From G963663735 sp963663735 (GTDB lineage: Bacteria > Acidobacteriota > UBA6911 > RPQK01 > JAPXNP01), in contig CAXXHN010000001.1 of NCBI GenBank assembly GCA_963663735.2, positions 434,001 to 498,000 on the forward strand: a stretch of DNA of 64,000 nucleotides, read 5' to 3'. Below are positions 23,851 to 32,514 of the stretch, in pieces; position 1 is the first letter of the stretch, and every line of letters starts with the position of its first letter. Position numbers and translations under genes: made by a program. The notes under the pieces were generated by a model that was given only the letters and a program-made list of their open reading frames with translations, was not told the DNA's origin and did not search any database.

Positions 23851-26088
23851 TTATAAAAACAGGCTTCCCACCTGGTAAACAGTTGTGGTCAAAATCCAGG
23901 CCAGCAGGGTCAGGCTAAATAGCTGGAACATGGCAAAAAGCCAGGAACCACTTTCCTTTTTCGTGACAGCCACGGTAGCAACGCAAGGGAAGGCGATAAG
24001 GCAGAAAAGCATGATGCAGTACGCCTGGAGCGGAGAATAGGCAGCCTGCAATTTCTCTCTGAGAGATTCATCATCCGCATTCCCCTGATCACCGAGTGAA
24101 TAGATAACGCCCAGCTGGGCGACAAAAATCTCCTTTGCGACAACCGCCCCGACCAGGGCGGTAGAAACCTTCCAGTCAAATCCGCATGGAGCCATAAAGA
24201 ATTCCATTCCATGCCCGATCTTTCCCAGCAGTGAATTCTCCAGGGCGGCCTGGCTCTCACTTGAACTCACTTCTCTCAGCTGTTCCGCTTTAACTGTATT
24301 GTCGAGCTTATCGGTGAGGTTTATGGAAGACCTCTGGCTTTCAAAACGCGCTTCCTGATCCTCCGGTATTCCCGGGTACTGTCCGAGAAACCAGAAAATA
24401 ATGGAAGCCCCAAGGATTACCGTTCCCGCCTTCTGCAGGTAATACCATGACTGTCTGCCAATCTGGTTTGAGACACTCTTGACGGAGGGTATTTTGTAAG
24501 GAGGCAGTTCCATCACGAAAGAGGGAGGATCACTCCTGAATAAGGTTTTTCGCAAAATCCTGGCCGCGAACAAGGCCAGGATAATCCCGATCAGATAGAT
24601 GCTCAGGAGGGTCAGGCCTCTCCAGGCGGCAGGGAAAAACGCCGGGATGATCAAAGCATAAATCGGCAGGCGCGCGCTGCAGCTCATCAGCGGAATGATC
24701 AGCATGGTAATTCTCTGGGCTGTCCTGTCCTCCATAACCCTGGTTGCCATGATTGCCGGAACATTACAGCCGAAACCGAGCAGCATCGGGATGAAGCTCT
24801 TTCCGTGCAGGCCGAACTTTTGCATTATCCGGTCCATCAGGAAAGCGGCCCTGGACATATATCCGCTCTCTTCCAGGATCCCGATAGCCAGAAACAGCAG
24901 AACAATGTTCGGGAGGAATACCAGGACACCCCCGACTCCTCCAATCACTCCATCAACCAGCAGGCTGCGCAGGGTGCTGTCTGATCCGGTCTCCCAAAAG
25001 GAAGAAATGAATGATCCCAGGTAATTGAATCCTGCTTCAATCATGCGGACCGGAGGGTCCCCAAGAAGAAAGGTAAGGTGAAAAACCAGGTACATCAAAC
25101 CCAGGAAAATAGGTATCCCCATGATCCTGTTAGTCAGGACAGAGTCGACTTTGTCAGAAAATGAAGGATTTGATTCATCCTTGAAAAGCACGGCTTTTCT
25201 GCAGATATCTTCAATCCATTTATATCTAAGCTCAGCAAAATAGGCTTCAGGGATGTCGTCGTAACCGGACTCCACCCTCTGGACTGCATCCATTGCCGTA
25301 CTTAGGACTTCGTCATCAGTTATATTTGTTAATACTCCCTGGTCAGATTCCAGGAGCTTAATCGCAATCCAGCGCCGCGGCGCGTTGAAATAGGTTATTC
25401 CCTTTTTGGTGACAGCATCAGTGATCAGGTCAATTTCGTCTTCCAGTTCTTTTCCATACTCAACAACGGGATGTTCGGATAACTTTTTAAGCACCCCGGC
25501 GTCACTGGATTCAGCGGTCTCAACAATTCTTCGCAGAAGGGCGTTTTTTCCAAAACCGGTGCAGGCCACGATTGGAATTACAGGGATCCCGATCAATTGC
25601 TCAAGTAAAGAAGCATCAATAATGATACCGTCCTGCCGCGCCGCGTCAATCATGTTCAGGGCCACTACCAGCGGCATCCCCAACTCCAGGAGCTGAATGG
25701 CAAGGTAAAGGTTTCGTCTCAGGTTGGATGCGTCAACTACCAGGACCAGGACATCAGGGGTTTCTTCCAGGAGATACCTTCGAACCACAATCTCCTCGAG
25801 GGAATAAGGGGAGAGGCTGTAGGTTCCGGGCAGGTCGGCTATTTCCAGATCTGCGCTTCCGGTCTTGCAGATACCCGTAACTTTGTCAATCGTAACCCCG
25901 GAGTAATTGCCAACGTGGCGCTGGGCCCCGGTCAGCTGGTTAAACAGGGTTGTTTTCCCGGTGTTGGGATTTCCAGCGAGCGCCACCCTCAGAATCTTAT
26001 GATTCTTTCCTGCCCTGTGTCTGCGCCTGCGTCCGCAATTGCCGCATTCTCCCGCGGGATTATTTGATAAACAGCTGCTGTAGGCCAT
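23851..26088 (-). CDS. feoB: Ferrous iron transport protein FeoB
   Basis: 745-residue Fe(II) transporter. A cysteine-rich N-terminus (CGNCGRRRRH) precedes the G domain: G1 GNPNTGKT (39-46), G3 DLPGTY (85-90), G4 NMID (145-148). Then come a helical GDI-like linker and the membrane core with two Gate segments (around NRIMGIPIFLGLMYLVFH and GFGCNVPAIMATRVMEDR) and the FeoB C-terminal helices. AAGGGAAC precedes the ATG. There is no separate feoA; an FeoA-like domain is instead fused to the regulator immediately upstream, 80 bases away and in the same direction. Confidence 0.95.
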   Translation of the reverse strand: MAYSSCLSNNPAGECGNCGRRRRHRAGKNHKILRVALAGNPNTGKTTLFNQLTGAQRHVGNYSGVTIDKVTGICKTGSADLEIADLPGTYSLSPYSLEEIVVRRYLLEETPDVLVLVVDASNLRRNLYLAIQLLELGMPLVVALNMIDAARQDGIIIDASLLEQLIGIPVIPIVACTGFGKNALLRRIVETAESSDAGVLKKLSEHPVVEYGKELEDEIDLITDAVTKKGITYFNAPRRWIAIKLLESDQGVLTNITDDEVLSTAMDAVQRVESGYDDIPEAYFAELRYKWIEDICRKAVLFKDESNPSFSDKVDSVLTNRIMGIPIFLGLMYLVFHLTFLLGDPPVRMIEAGFNYLGSFISSFWETGSDSTLRSLLVDGVIGGVGGVLVFLPNIVLLFLAIGILEESGYMSRAAFLMDRIMQKFGLHGKSFIPMLLGFGCNVPAIMATRVMEDRTAQRITMLIIPLMSCSARLPIYALIIPAFFPAAWRGLTLLSIYLIGIILALFAARILRKTLFRSDPPSFVMELPPYKIPSVKSVSNQIGRQSWYYLQKAGTVILGASIIFWFLGQYPGIPEDQEARFESQRSSINLTDKLDNTVKAEQLREVSSSESQAALENSLLGKIGHGMEFFMAPCGFDWKVSTALVGAVVAKEIFVAQLGVIYSLGDQGNADDESLREKLQAAYSPLQAYCIMLFCLIAFPCVATVAVTKKESGSWLFAMFQLFSLTLLAWILTTTVYQVGSLFL

Positions 26089-26168
26089 GTTCCCTTATTT
26101 ATTAAAAACGCTTCAATCCAAGTAAAAACCAGTGAGCAAAGTAATTGATCCCCGTATGCTTTTCCGGT

Positions 26169-26939
26169 CTAAACCGGCCTTACCCTAATTTTTTCGGCTT
26201 CGGTCTTCCTCAATGTCAGATTGTATCCCCTGATCCTGATCTCAATCGGGTCTCCAAGCGGCGCTATTTTTTTTACCTTGACGGAAGATCCTTTGGTAAG
26301 GCCCATATCCAGCAGCCGACCCCGCAGAGCGCCGGTTAAATCGACTTTGGTAATAACCACTTCATCCCCGGGCCGAACATCCTTCAAGGTAGTTGGAACA
26401 TCCCTGGATGCCGCTTCAAGGGCGTCAATTTCCAGTTGAGTCAAACTGCTGTCGGCGCCCGGTGATTCGTCAGACCAGAAAGACCTGTCTCCCCCGCAGT
26501 TTGATTCACAGTATTGGTTAAAACCATCAAGCCAGCCGCTGACAGCCGGAGAACAGTTATCTGAATACCTGACAAACCCTACCAGCCTGGCCATGACCTT
26601 GTCCCCTACCGTATGCTCCAGGGAACAGGCGGTTCTGTCTGCCAGGTCCTCGTCGATATTGAGAATCCTGACGAAAAACTCCTTGAGTGCCTCATGCCTC
26701 CTGTTGACTTCGCGGGCGATGACTTCTCCTCGTTCAGTCAGGGTAATTACCCCATACGACTCATGGCGGATAAGCCCTTTCGCGCGCAGAGTTTTCAGGG
26801 CTCCGGACACGCTGGAACGGCCCACATCAAGAATATTACCGATATCCCTGGGCAAAGCGGCTCCATTTTTCTGGACCACATTGTAAATTGCCTCGAGATA
26901 GTCTTCCATGTTAGCGCTAAGACCCTGTGCCTCAACCAT
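26169..26939 (-). CDS. DtxR-family metalloregulator with C-terminal FeoA domain
   Basis: 256-residue iron- or manganese-dependent regulator. Residues 10-70 form the winged-helix domain (MEDYLEAIYNVVQKNG, RSSVSGALKTLRAKGLI). Residues 75-115 are the metal-binding/dimerisation part with the conserved histidines and Glu (RRHEALKEFFVRIL, ACSLEHTV). Residues 180-256 are an SH3-like FeoA domain (LKDVRPGDEVVITKVD, LLDMGLTKGSSVKVKKIAPL). AGGAG precedes the ATG. Placed directly before feoB, it probably represses the iron uptake operon and may also supply the FeoA function. The 258-base divergent region upstream is AT-rich and would hold its operator. Confidence 0.9.
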   Translation of the reverse strand: MVEAQGLSANMEDYLEAIYNVVQKNGAALPRDIGNILDVGRSSVSGALKTLRAKGLIRHESYGVITLTERGEVIAREVNRRHEALKEFFVRILNIDEDLADRTACSLEHTVGDKVMARLVGFVRYSDNCSPAVSGWLDGFNQYCESNCGGDRSFWSDESPGADSSLTQLEIDALEAASRDVPTTLKDVRPGDEVVITKVDLTGALRGRLLDMGLTKGSSVKVKKIAPLGDPIEIRIRGYNLTLRKTEAEKIRVRPV

Positions 26940-27197
26940 AAAATCTCCTGCTTCCCGTCTGGTACTACACCCATAATCTAAAAAATGTGAATTAAGAATA
27001 TGATTTACCGTATATTGTACGCCATACTAAACATTCCATTCAACAGGGGTTCATCCGGCAGTCAAAACCAAGGGCCATTCCGTTGCCAGCCCGGTTATTT
27101 CAAGCAACACCCGAAATGGGCCAAAAAAGACCCATGGATTCGGTAATTTCTGTCTGATAAAATATTTTTTTCTACCAACAAACAACGAAAGGTAAAA

Positions 27198-28196
27198 ATG
27201 AATTCTTTCGAAAGAACCCATGCTTTTATCAGGGGAGACAACGTAGACCGTACTCCCTTTCACCCAATCCTGATGCGCTGGGCCGCAAAGTACGCTGGTG
27301 TTCCCTACCGCGATTTCTGCCTTGATCCCCAGGCCCACTGTGAAGCAAACATCAAGTGCGCCGGGGATTTTGCTATCGATTGGGTAAATGTCATGAGCGA
27401 TCCCTACGCTGAAGCGGAAGCCTTCGGCCTGAAACTGGAGTATCCCGCTGACAGCCTCCCTGTCGAATCTGAACCTGTGATACAAACTCCGGGTGATATA
27501 GAGGCTCTTAAAAAGCCGGCTATTTTAGAGCATCGACGCCTGGCGGGCAGGATTGATGAAATCAAGTACTTCAAGAAAAAATTGGGGAACAGCACCATAA
27601 TAGCTGGATGGGTTGAGGGCCCCCTGGCTGAGTATTGTGACCTCCGCGGGCTTGGCAGCGCGTGCCTGGATTTTTATGATAATCCATCAATGATGGAAAA
27701 AGCCATGGATGTCATTGTCGACTTCTCAATAGATTTTGTCACTGAACAGGTCAAGGCGGGGGCTAACTGTATAGGCATGGGGGATGCGGCCTGTTCACAG
27801 ATTGGACCTCAACTCTACAAAAAGTATATCTGGGAGAGGGAAAAAATCGTCATTGATCACATTCGTTCCCTGGGAGTGCTGGCCAAGCTTCACATCTGCG
27901 GAAATACCACAGCCATCCTCAGGGATATGATCGCGACCGGAGCCGATATTGTTGACATCGATCACCTTGTTGATGACATGGGCCCCTTCGCGGATCTTTT
28001 GGGGCCAGAGCAGGTACTGTGCGGCAAAAGCGATCCGGTTTCGGTTATCCAGAATGGTTCAGAGGCAGAAATCATTGAAAGTGTCGCGGCATGTTCAGAG
28101 CAAGCCAATGGCAGATGCATTATCTCAGCCGGATGCGAAATCACTCCTGAAACCAGCGTAAGCAATATGAAGTCCTTCAGCAGGGCGGCCGGTTAA
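27198..28196 (+). CDS. Uroporphyrinogen decarboxylase-family (MtaA-like) methyltransferase
   Basis: 332-residue TIM-barrel protein of the URO-D family, closer to the MtaA/CmuA corrinoid methyltransferases than to HemE. It has MNSFERTHAFIRGDNVDRTPFHP at the start, AGWVEGPLAEYCDLRG near residue 136, GDAACSQIGPQLYKKYIWE near 195, and the zinc-type HICGNTTAIL near 232 with a further CGKSDPV and AGCEITPET. AAAGG precedes the ATG. No corrinoid protein or hem gene is adjacent. Demethylation of a methylated compound is likely; the substrate is unknown. Confidence 0.82.
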   Translation: MNSFERTHAFIRGDNVDRTPFHPILMRWAAKYAGVPYRDFCLDPQAHCEANIKCAGDFAIDWVNVMSDPYAEAEAFGLKLEYPADSLPVESEPVIQTPGDIEALKKPAILEHRRLAGRIDEIKYFKKKLGNSTIIAGWVEGPLAEYCDLRGLGSACLDFYDNPSMMEKAMDVIVDFSIDFVTEQVKAGANCIGMGDAACSQIGPQLYKKYIWEREKIVIDHIRSLGVLAKLHICGNTTAILRDMIATGADIVDIDHLVDDMGPFADLLGPEQVLCGKSDPVSVIQNGSEAEIIESVAACSEQANGRCIISAGCEITPETSVSNMKSFSRAAG

Positions 28197-28277
28197 TCCA
28201 AAAATCTGGCCCGCGTGATTTCATTTCTCATAATCAGAAGAGCTTAAAACACTATCCCTTTGAAAAGGCTGGATGAA

Positions 28278-29978
28278 ATGATTAACCGGAGAGATTTCTT
28301 GATCAGGACCTCCTCGACCGCTGTGGCGGCTGGTTCAGGAATCCTGAAGCGTCTCGCATACGCCGGCAGCAAAGGAGATCAGATTAAGTGTGACGTGGCC
28401 ATTATTGGAGGAGGCCTGGGGGGAGTGGCTGCCGCGATTGCTGCCTTAAGAAATGGATTGACGGTCGTTCTGACCGAAGAAACTGACTGGATAGGCGGGC
28501 AATTGACCCAACAGGCAGTTCCTCCTGATGAACACAGATGGATAGAGCGGTTCGGATCCACCAAAACTTACCGACAATTCAGGACATCAGTTCGTGATTA
28601 TTACAAGAGATGGTACCCATTAACTGATTCATCAATTCGTGATTCCTACCTGAATCCAGGAAATTGCGGGGTCTCTCGTATTTGCCATGAACCCAGGGTT
28701 GCCCTGTCCATTCTGGAATCAATGCTGGCAGCTGAATCGAGCTCAAATGATTTAACGATCCTGCTCAACACTGTCCCAAAGGCTGCTGAGGTAGATGGGG
28801 ACACTGTTGTATCGGTTTTAGTTCAGGATATCCAGGATGGGACAGAGACAACCATTAATAGTCAATGGTTCCTGGATGCAACCGAATTGGGTGACCTGCT
28901 TCCCTTGACAAATACCGAGTATATATCCGGTGCAGAATCTAAATCCCAGACAGGGGAGCCCCACGCTGCAGATCAACCTAACCCAGCGAACATCCAGGCA
29001 ATAACGTGGTGCTTTGCCATGGATTACCGGGAGGGTGAAGATCACACGATAGAGAAACCTGAGCAATATGGTTTCTGGAAGGAATTCATACCCAACCTGG
29101 CACCCGAATGGCCCGGCAGGATGCTTTCATGGACCTACAGCAATCCGGTTACTTTAAAACCGGCTACCATGGGATTTGATCCCACGCCGGAAGCCGATGA
29201 TCCGGGCTTCTGGGCCTACCGGAGACTAATTGACCCATCCAACTTCAAAGACAGAAACAGACCCGGGATTACACTGGTCAACTGGCCAATGAATGATTTC
29301 ATCGGCGGAAACATTTTTGATATCCCAAAGGAGGAGACAGTTAAAAATCTGGAAAACGCGAAGCAGCAGAGCTTGTCGCTTCTGTACTGGATGCAGACTG
29401 AAGCTCCCCGAAGAGACGGAAAAACCGGATGGCCCGGCTTAAGATTAAGAAAAGATGTGTCAGGAACATCTCATGGACTTGCAAAATGTCCCTATATCCG
29501 GGAGTCGAGGAGGATAAAAGCTGTATTTACCATCCTGGAGAACCATATAGGAACCGAAGCAAGGTCCATAATATCAGGACTTCCTGAAGATCAGGTCTCT
29601 GCTGAAAGATTCCGTGATTCAGTAGGCATTGGAAGTTATCGAATTGATCTTCATCCCTCGACAGGAGGTGATAACTATATTGATATAAGCTCTCTCCCAT
29701 TCGAAATTCCTCTTGGTGCACTGATCCCTGAAAGAATGGAAAATATTCTGCCGGTTTCCAAGAATATTGGGACTACCCACATAACCAACGGATGCTACCG
29801 GCTTCACCCGGTTGAATGGAGCATTGGTGAAGCAGTGGGAGTCTTGGTGGCATTTTGCAAAAAAAGGTCACTATCCCCAAAACAAGTCAGGAAAGCATTC
29901 ATTGAAGATTTTCAATCCGAGCTGAGCAGGCAGGGAATTGAATACAGGTGGCCAGAGTCATTAAAGTCATTAAGTTAA
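28278..29978 (+). CDS. Tat-exported FAD-dependent oxidoreductase
   Basis: 566-residue flavoprotein of the FAD_oxidored type. A twin-arginine signal (NRRDFLIRTSSTAVAAGSG) suggests export in folded, cofactor-loaded form. The Rossmann motif VAIIGGGLGGVAAAIAALRNG is followed by VVLTEETDWIGGQLTQQ, the FAD-binding and conserved GGQ segment of this group. C-terminal FAD contacts are near NIGTTHITNGCYRLHPVEWS. I start at ATG 28278, preceded by AAGG; a TTG six codons upstream is less likely. It lies 81 bases after the URO-D-family gene and may be co-transcribed. The substrate is unknown. Confidence 0.82.
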   Translation: MINRRDFLIRTSSTAVAAGSGILKRLAYAGSKGDQIKCDVAIIGGGLGGVAAAIAALRNGLTVVLTEETDWIGGQLTQQAVPPDEHRWIERFGSTKTYRQFRTSVRDYYKRWYPLTDSSIRDSYLNPGNCGVSRICHEPRVALSILESMLAAESSSNDLTILLNTVPKAAEVDGDTVVSVLVQDIQDGTETTINSQWFLDATELGDLLPLTNTEYISGAESKSQTGEPHAADQPNPANIQAITWCFAMDYREGEDHTIEKPEQYGFWKEFIPNLAPEWPGRMLSWTYSNPVTLKPATMGFDPTPEADDPGFWAYRRLIDPSNFKDRNRPGITLVNWPMNDFIGGNIFDIPKEETVKNLENAKQQSLSLLYWMQTEAPRRDGKTGWPGLRLRKDVSGTSHGLAKCPYIRESRRIKAVFTILENHIGTEARSIISGLPEDQVSAERFRDSVGIGSYRIDLHPSTGGDNYIDISSLPFEIPLGALIPERMENILPVSKNIGTTHITNGCYRLHPVEWSIGEAVGVLVAFCKKRSLSPKQVRKAFIEDFQSELSRQGIEYRWPESLKSLS

Positions 29979-30398
29979 CAAAAAGGTTGCCCCGGCAGTT
30001 CTTATATTTTGCAGGAATCAACCTGTTGATCAATTAAGAGGGCATTCCTATAATGGTTTCCAGGATAGAATTATTCATTGGAGATCTATTAATACATTAA
30101 TGAGATCAATTGATCTGGGGCCTGGCTTAACCATACAAAGGTTAAAGATCTCCATGCTGAAGAATGGGGGTTGCTTAGATAATCCAAAAGATATTTCACT
30201 GATTTTATGAAGTGCTTATGCGGGAAAAATGTATATAATTAGTGCAAAGAGACTTGCTTCAAAGATATTGTCAATTTACACTATCTAGGTTAGGTTGTTT
30301 TTTTGATTTTGATATATGGCGTTGAATACACTCTTTAGAAAAAATTGAAGAAACTTAAATTTTGGGAAATTATCAATTCTTTTGAGGATGGTGGTTTG
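29979..30398. other. AT-rich intergenic region before the TPR gene
   Basis: About 420 bases without a gene I can support. The stretch becomes strongly AT-rich after 30220, with TTGTCA and several T runs near 30270-30310, and probably contains the promoter of the TPR gene, but no -35/-10 pair is convincing. No repeats or RNA structures were noticed. Confidence 0.3.
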
Positions 30399-31400
30399 AT
30401 GAATCAAAGATTAATTCGTTCATTACTGGGTTTGACCTTATTCTTGGTAATTGGGCAGTTTACAGTTATGTTGGCCCAGGCCCCTTACCAGGCCCCTGAG
30501 GGGATCCCTCCCGAATCTGACTTCGTATACAGGAAACACTACGAAGAGGTTCAGGCTATCATGCAGGCGCCTCTCACGGAGAGAGCCACTAAGCTTGAAG
30601 CTTACATGAAAGCCCTTCACCCGAAGTCAAAAATTCTGGGAACCATGGAAGCTTATTTCAGACAGATTTCTGAGCAGCTGAAAGCTGCCGGCAACGCCGG
30701 TGCGGCTGATGCTCTGAACAAAAAAATTGCGACATTGTTTCCCAATAGCGATTCGGTTGTTTCACAGCAATTGCAACAAGCTTTCCAGGCGAAAGACTAT
30801 GCCAAATCCATTCAGCTAGGCGAAAAACTGTTAGCTTCAAATCCGGGGAACAAAACAATTTTAAACATTCTTGCTGCCTCATACATACAGACAAATAATC
30901 AGGCTAAAGCAGTTGCAACCGTGCCTAAAGCCATTGAGGCTATCGGAGCAAAAAATGCTCCGGCACTGGTGATCTGGATGGCTGATTATTACAAGGCTCA
31001 GAATGACATTCCAAAAGCCCTTTCCTATTATAACCAGGCACTCAGTTCCTTCTCGGCAGGATCACCTGAGTATAAATCCATGAAAGTGACAGTTGGAACC
31101 ATTGAGGGGACCCAGGCCTTCAAGGCAGGAAAGTTTGACGAGGCTGCAGCGGCGTTTACCCAGGTTGTCTCCAGCGATCCTAAAAATGATGGCGCTTACC
31201 TGTACCTGGGCCTCAGCTACTGGCGACTCCAGAAATTGGAGGAAGCACAGGGAGCTTTCGCCAAAGCAACAGTTCTGGGCAAAGGAACTTCAGCTAAAGC
31301 GAGAGAATACCTGCTGCAAATCTATAAACCTCTTAATGGCGGTTCTGAAGAAGGCCTGGACAAAGTTCTGGACACAGCAAAAGCGAGCCTGGGAATTTAG
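30399..31400 (+). CDS. Exported tetratricopeptide-repeat protein
   Basis: 333-residue protein with a signal peptide (MNQRLIRSLLGLTLFLVIGQ, cleaved near LAQA) and at least five TPR-like helix pairs, for example AKDYAKSIQLGEKLLASNPG, NQAKAVATVPKAIEAIG, NDIPKALSYYNQALSSF, GKFDEAAAAFTQVVSSDP and QKLEEAQGAFAKATVLG. It is a periplasmic scaffold; partners are unknown. I start at ATG 30399, which follows GAGGATGG; an 18-codon extension from 30345 would spoil the signal peptide. The gene is monocistronic and followed by a long hairpin. Confidence 0.75.
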   Translation: MNQRLIRSLLGLTLFLVIGQFTVMLAQAPYQAPEGIPPESDFVYRKHYEEVQAIMQAPLTERATKLEAYMKALHPKSKILGTMEAYFRQISEQLKAAGNAGAADALNKKIATLFPNSDSVVSQQLQQAFQAKDYAKSIQLGEKLLASNPGNKTILNILAASYIQTNNQAKAVATVPKAIEAIGAKNAPALVIWMADYYKAQNDIPKALSYYNQALSSFSAGSPEYKSMKVTVGTIEGTQAFKAGKFDEAAAAFTQVVSSDPKNDGAYLYLGLSYWRLQKLEEAQGAFAKATVLGKGTSAKAREYLLQIYKPLNGGSEEGLDKVLDTAKASLGI

Positions 31401-31431
31401 GTCCCGGAAAATCCATTTTTCTGAAATCAGA

Positions 31432-31487
31432 AAAGCCGGCCCTGGAACTGATGTTACATGACAGATATCAGTTTCCGGGTCGGCTTT
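31432..31487 (+). terminator. Long hairpin after the TPR gene
   Basis: AAAGCCGGCCC...GGAACTGAT (31432-31452) pairs imperfectly with ATCAGTTTCCGGGTCGGCTTT-type sequence (31467-31487) over about 20 bases around a 14-base loop. A smaller perfect repeat (TTTTCTGA / TCAGAAAA) precedes it. The T run is short, so termination is plausible but not certain. The remainder of 31401-31747 shows nothing recognisable. Confidence 0.5.
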
Positions 31488-31747
31488 CGCGTTCTGTCCT
31501 GTCAGCTTCCAGCACCATGGAATCAACTGGCAGCCCGATAACCACTGACGCTGGAAGAAAATCCAGGATTTCCGTTTCTCTTCCCGAAAGACATTCCCCA
31601 ATTTAATGGGTTGCTGAATTAGATAGTGTCCAGTTCTTCAAGCTTCCCCTGAACGCTTCCAAAATTCCCTATGCAGCCACGTCATCTACCGCATAGGACC
31701 GATTATCCCAAACTGTCCCCAATCGAAAGAGGGCAGGATCAATCAAG

Positions 31748-32491
31748 TCAGTCATTACTGAAAATCTTAAATTTCATTAGGCCCAGCCGCTGCAGGCGAT
31801 ATTGGAAAGCGGTTTTTAGAACCCCTATCCCGTAGCGAAGGCTGCTGAAAAAATCAATTGAGGATGACTCAGGGGAATAACGGGTGGGGCAGCTGATTTC
31901 ACCAACCCTAAATCCAAAAAAGAGGGCCTGGAGCAGGATCTGGTTATCAAACACAAAATCATTTGAATTTTTCTGCCAGGGGACAGTCTCCAGGAATTTC
32001 CTGGTGAACGCCCGGTAGCCTGAGTGATATTCAGAAAACTTGGCAAGGGTAAGCATATTCTCAAACAGGGTGAGAAACCTGTTGCAGGCATATTTATATT
32101 TAGGCATCCCCCCCTGCAGTGCTGTCCCGGTAAGTATCCGTGAAGCTATGACCAGATCGTAGACATCTGTCATTAACATTGACGCCATGGCCGGAATCAG
32201 TTTTGGAGTGTACTGATAATCAGGATGCAGCATGATGAATATGTCGGCGTCCAGTTTAAGAGCTTCGCTGTAACAGCTCTTCTGGTTTCCTCCATACCCC
32301 AGGTTGGCTTGGTGCTCATAAGTGCTTATGCCCAGGTTTCGTGCCAGGTCGGCGGTATTATCACTGCTGGCATCGTCCACCAGTAAAACGTAATCAACCA
32401 GGGCTTCGGAAATTTCAGAATATGTTTTCTCCAGAGTTTCTGAAGCGTTATAAGCAGGCATTAAAACAGCAATTTTTTTTCCGTTCAGCAT
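31748..32491 (-). CDS. Glycosyltransferase family 2
   Basis: 247-residue GT-A fold enzyme. IAVLMPAYNASETL near the N-terminus binds the nucleotide, VDDASSDNT and HPDYQYTP (metal-binding region) follow, and SGYRAFTRKFLETVPW is the acceptor-side motif of the dolichyl-phosphate mannosyltransferase-like group. There is no C-terminal membrane anchor. It starts 21 bases after the GT39 gene stop and probably makes the polyprenyl-linked sugar donor that the GT39 protein uses. The ATG at 32491 is favoured over the GTG before it because GGAG lies upstream. Confidence 0.88.
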   Translation of the reverse strand: MLNGKKIAVLMPAYNASETLEKTYSEISEALVDYVLLVDDASSDNTADLARNLGISTYEHQANLGYGGNQKSCYSEALKLDADIFIMLHPDYQYTPKLIPAMASMLMTDVYDLVIASRILTGTALQGGMPKYKYACNRFLTLFENMLTLAKFSEYHSGYRAFTRKFLETVPWQKNSNDFVFDNQILLQALFFGFRVGEISCPTRYSPESSSIDFFSSLRYGIGVLKTAFQYRLQRLGLMKFKIFSND

Positions 32492-32514
32492 CACTCTCCA
32501 CCCCAGACATGTTT

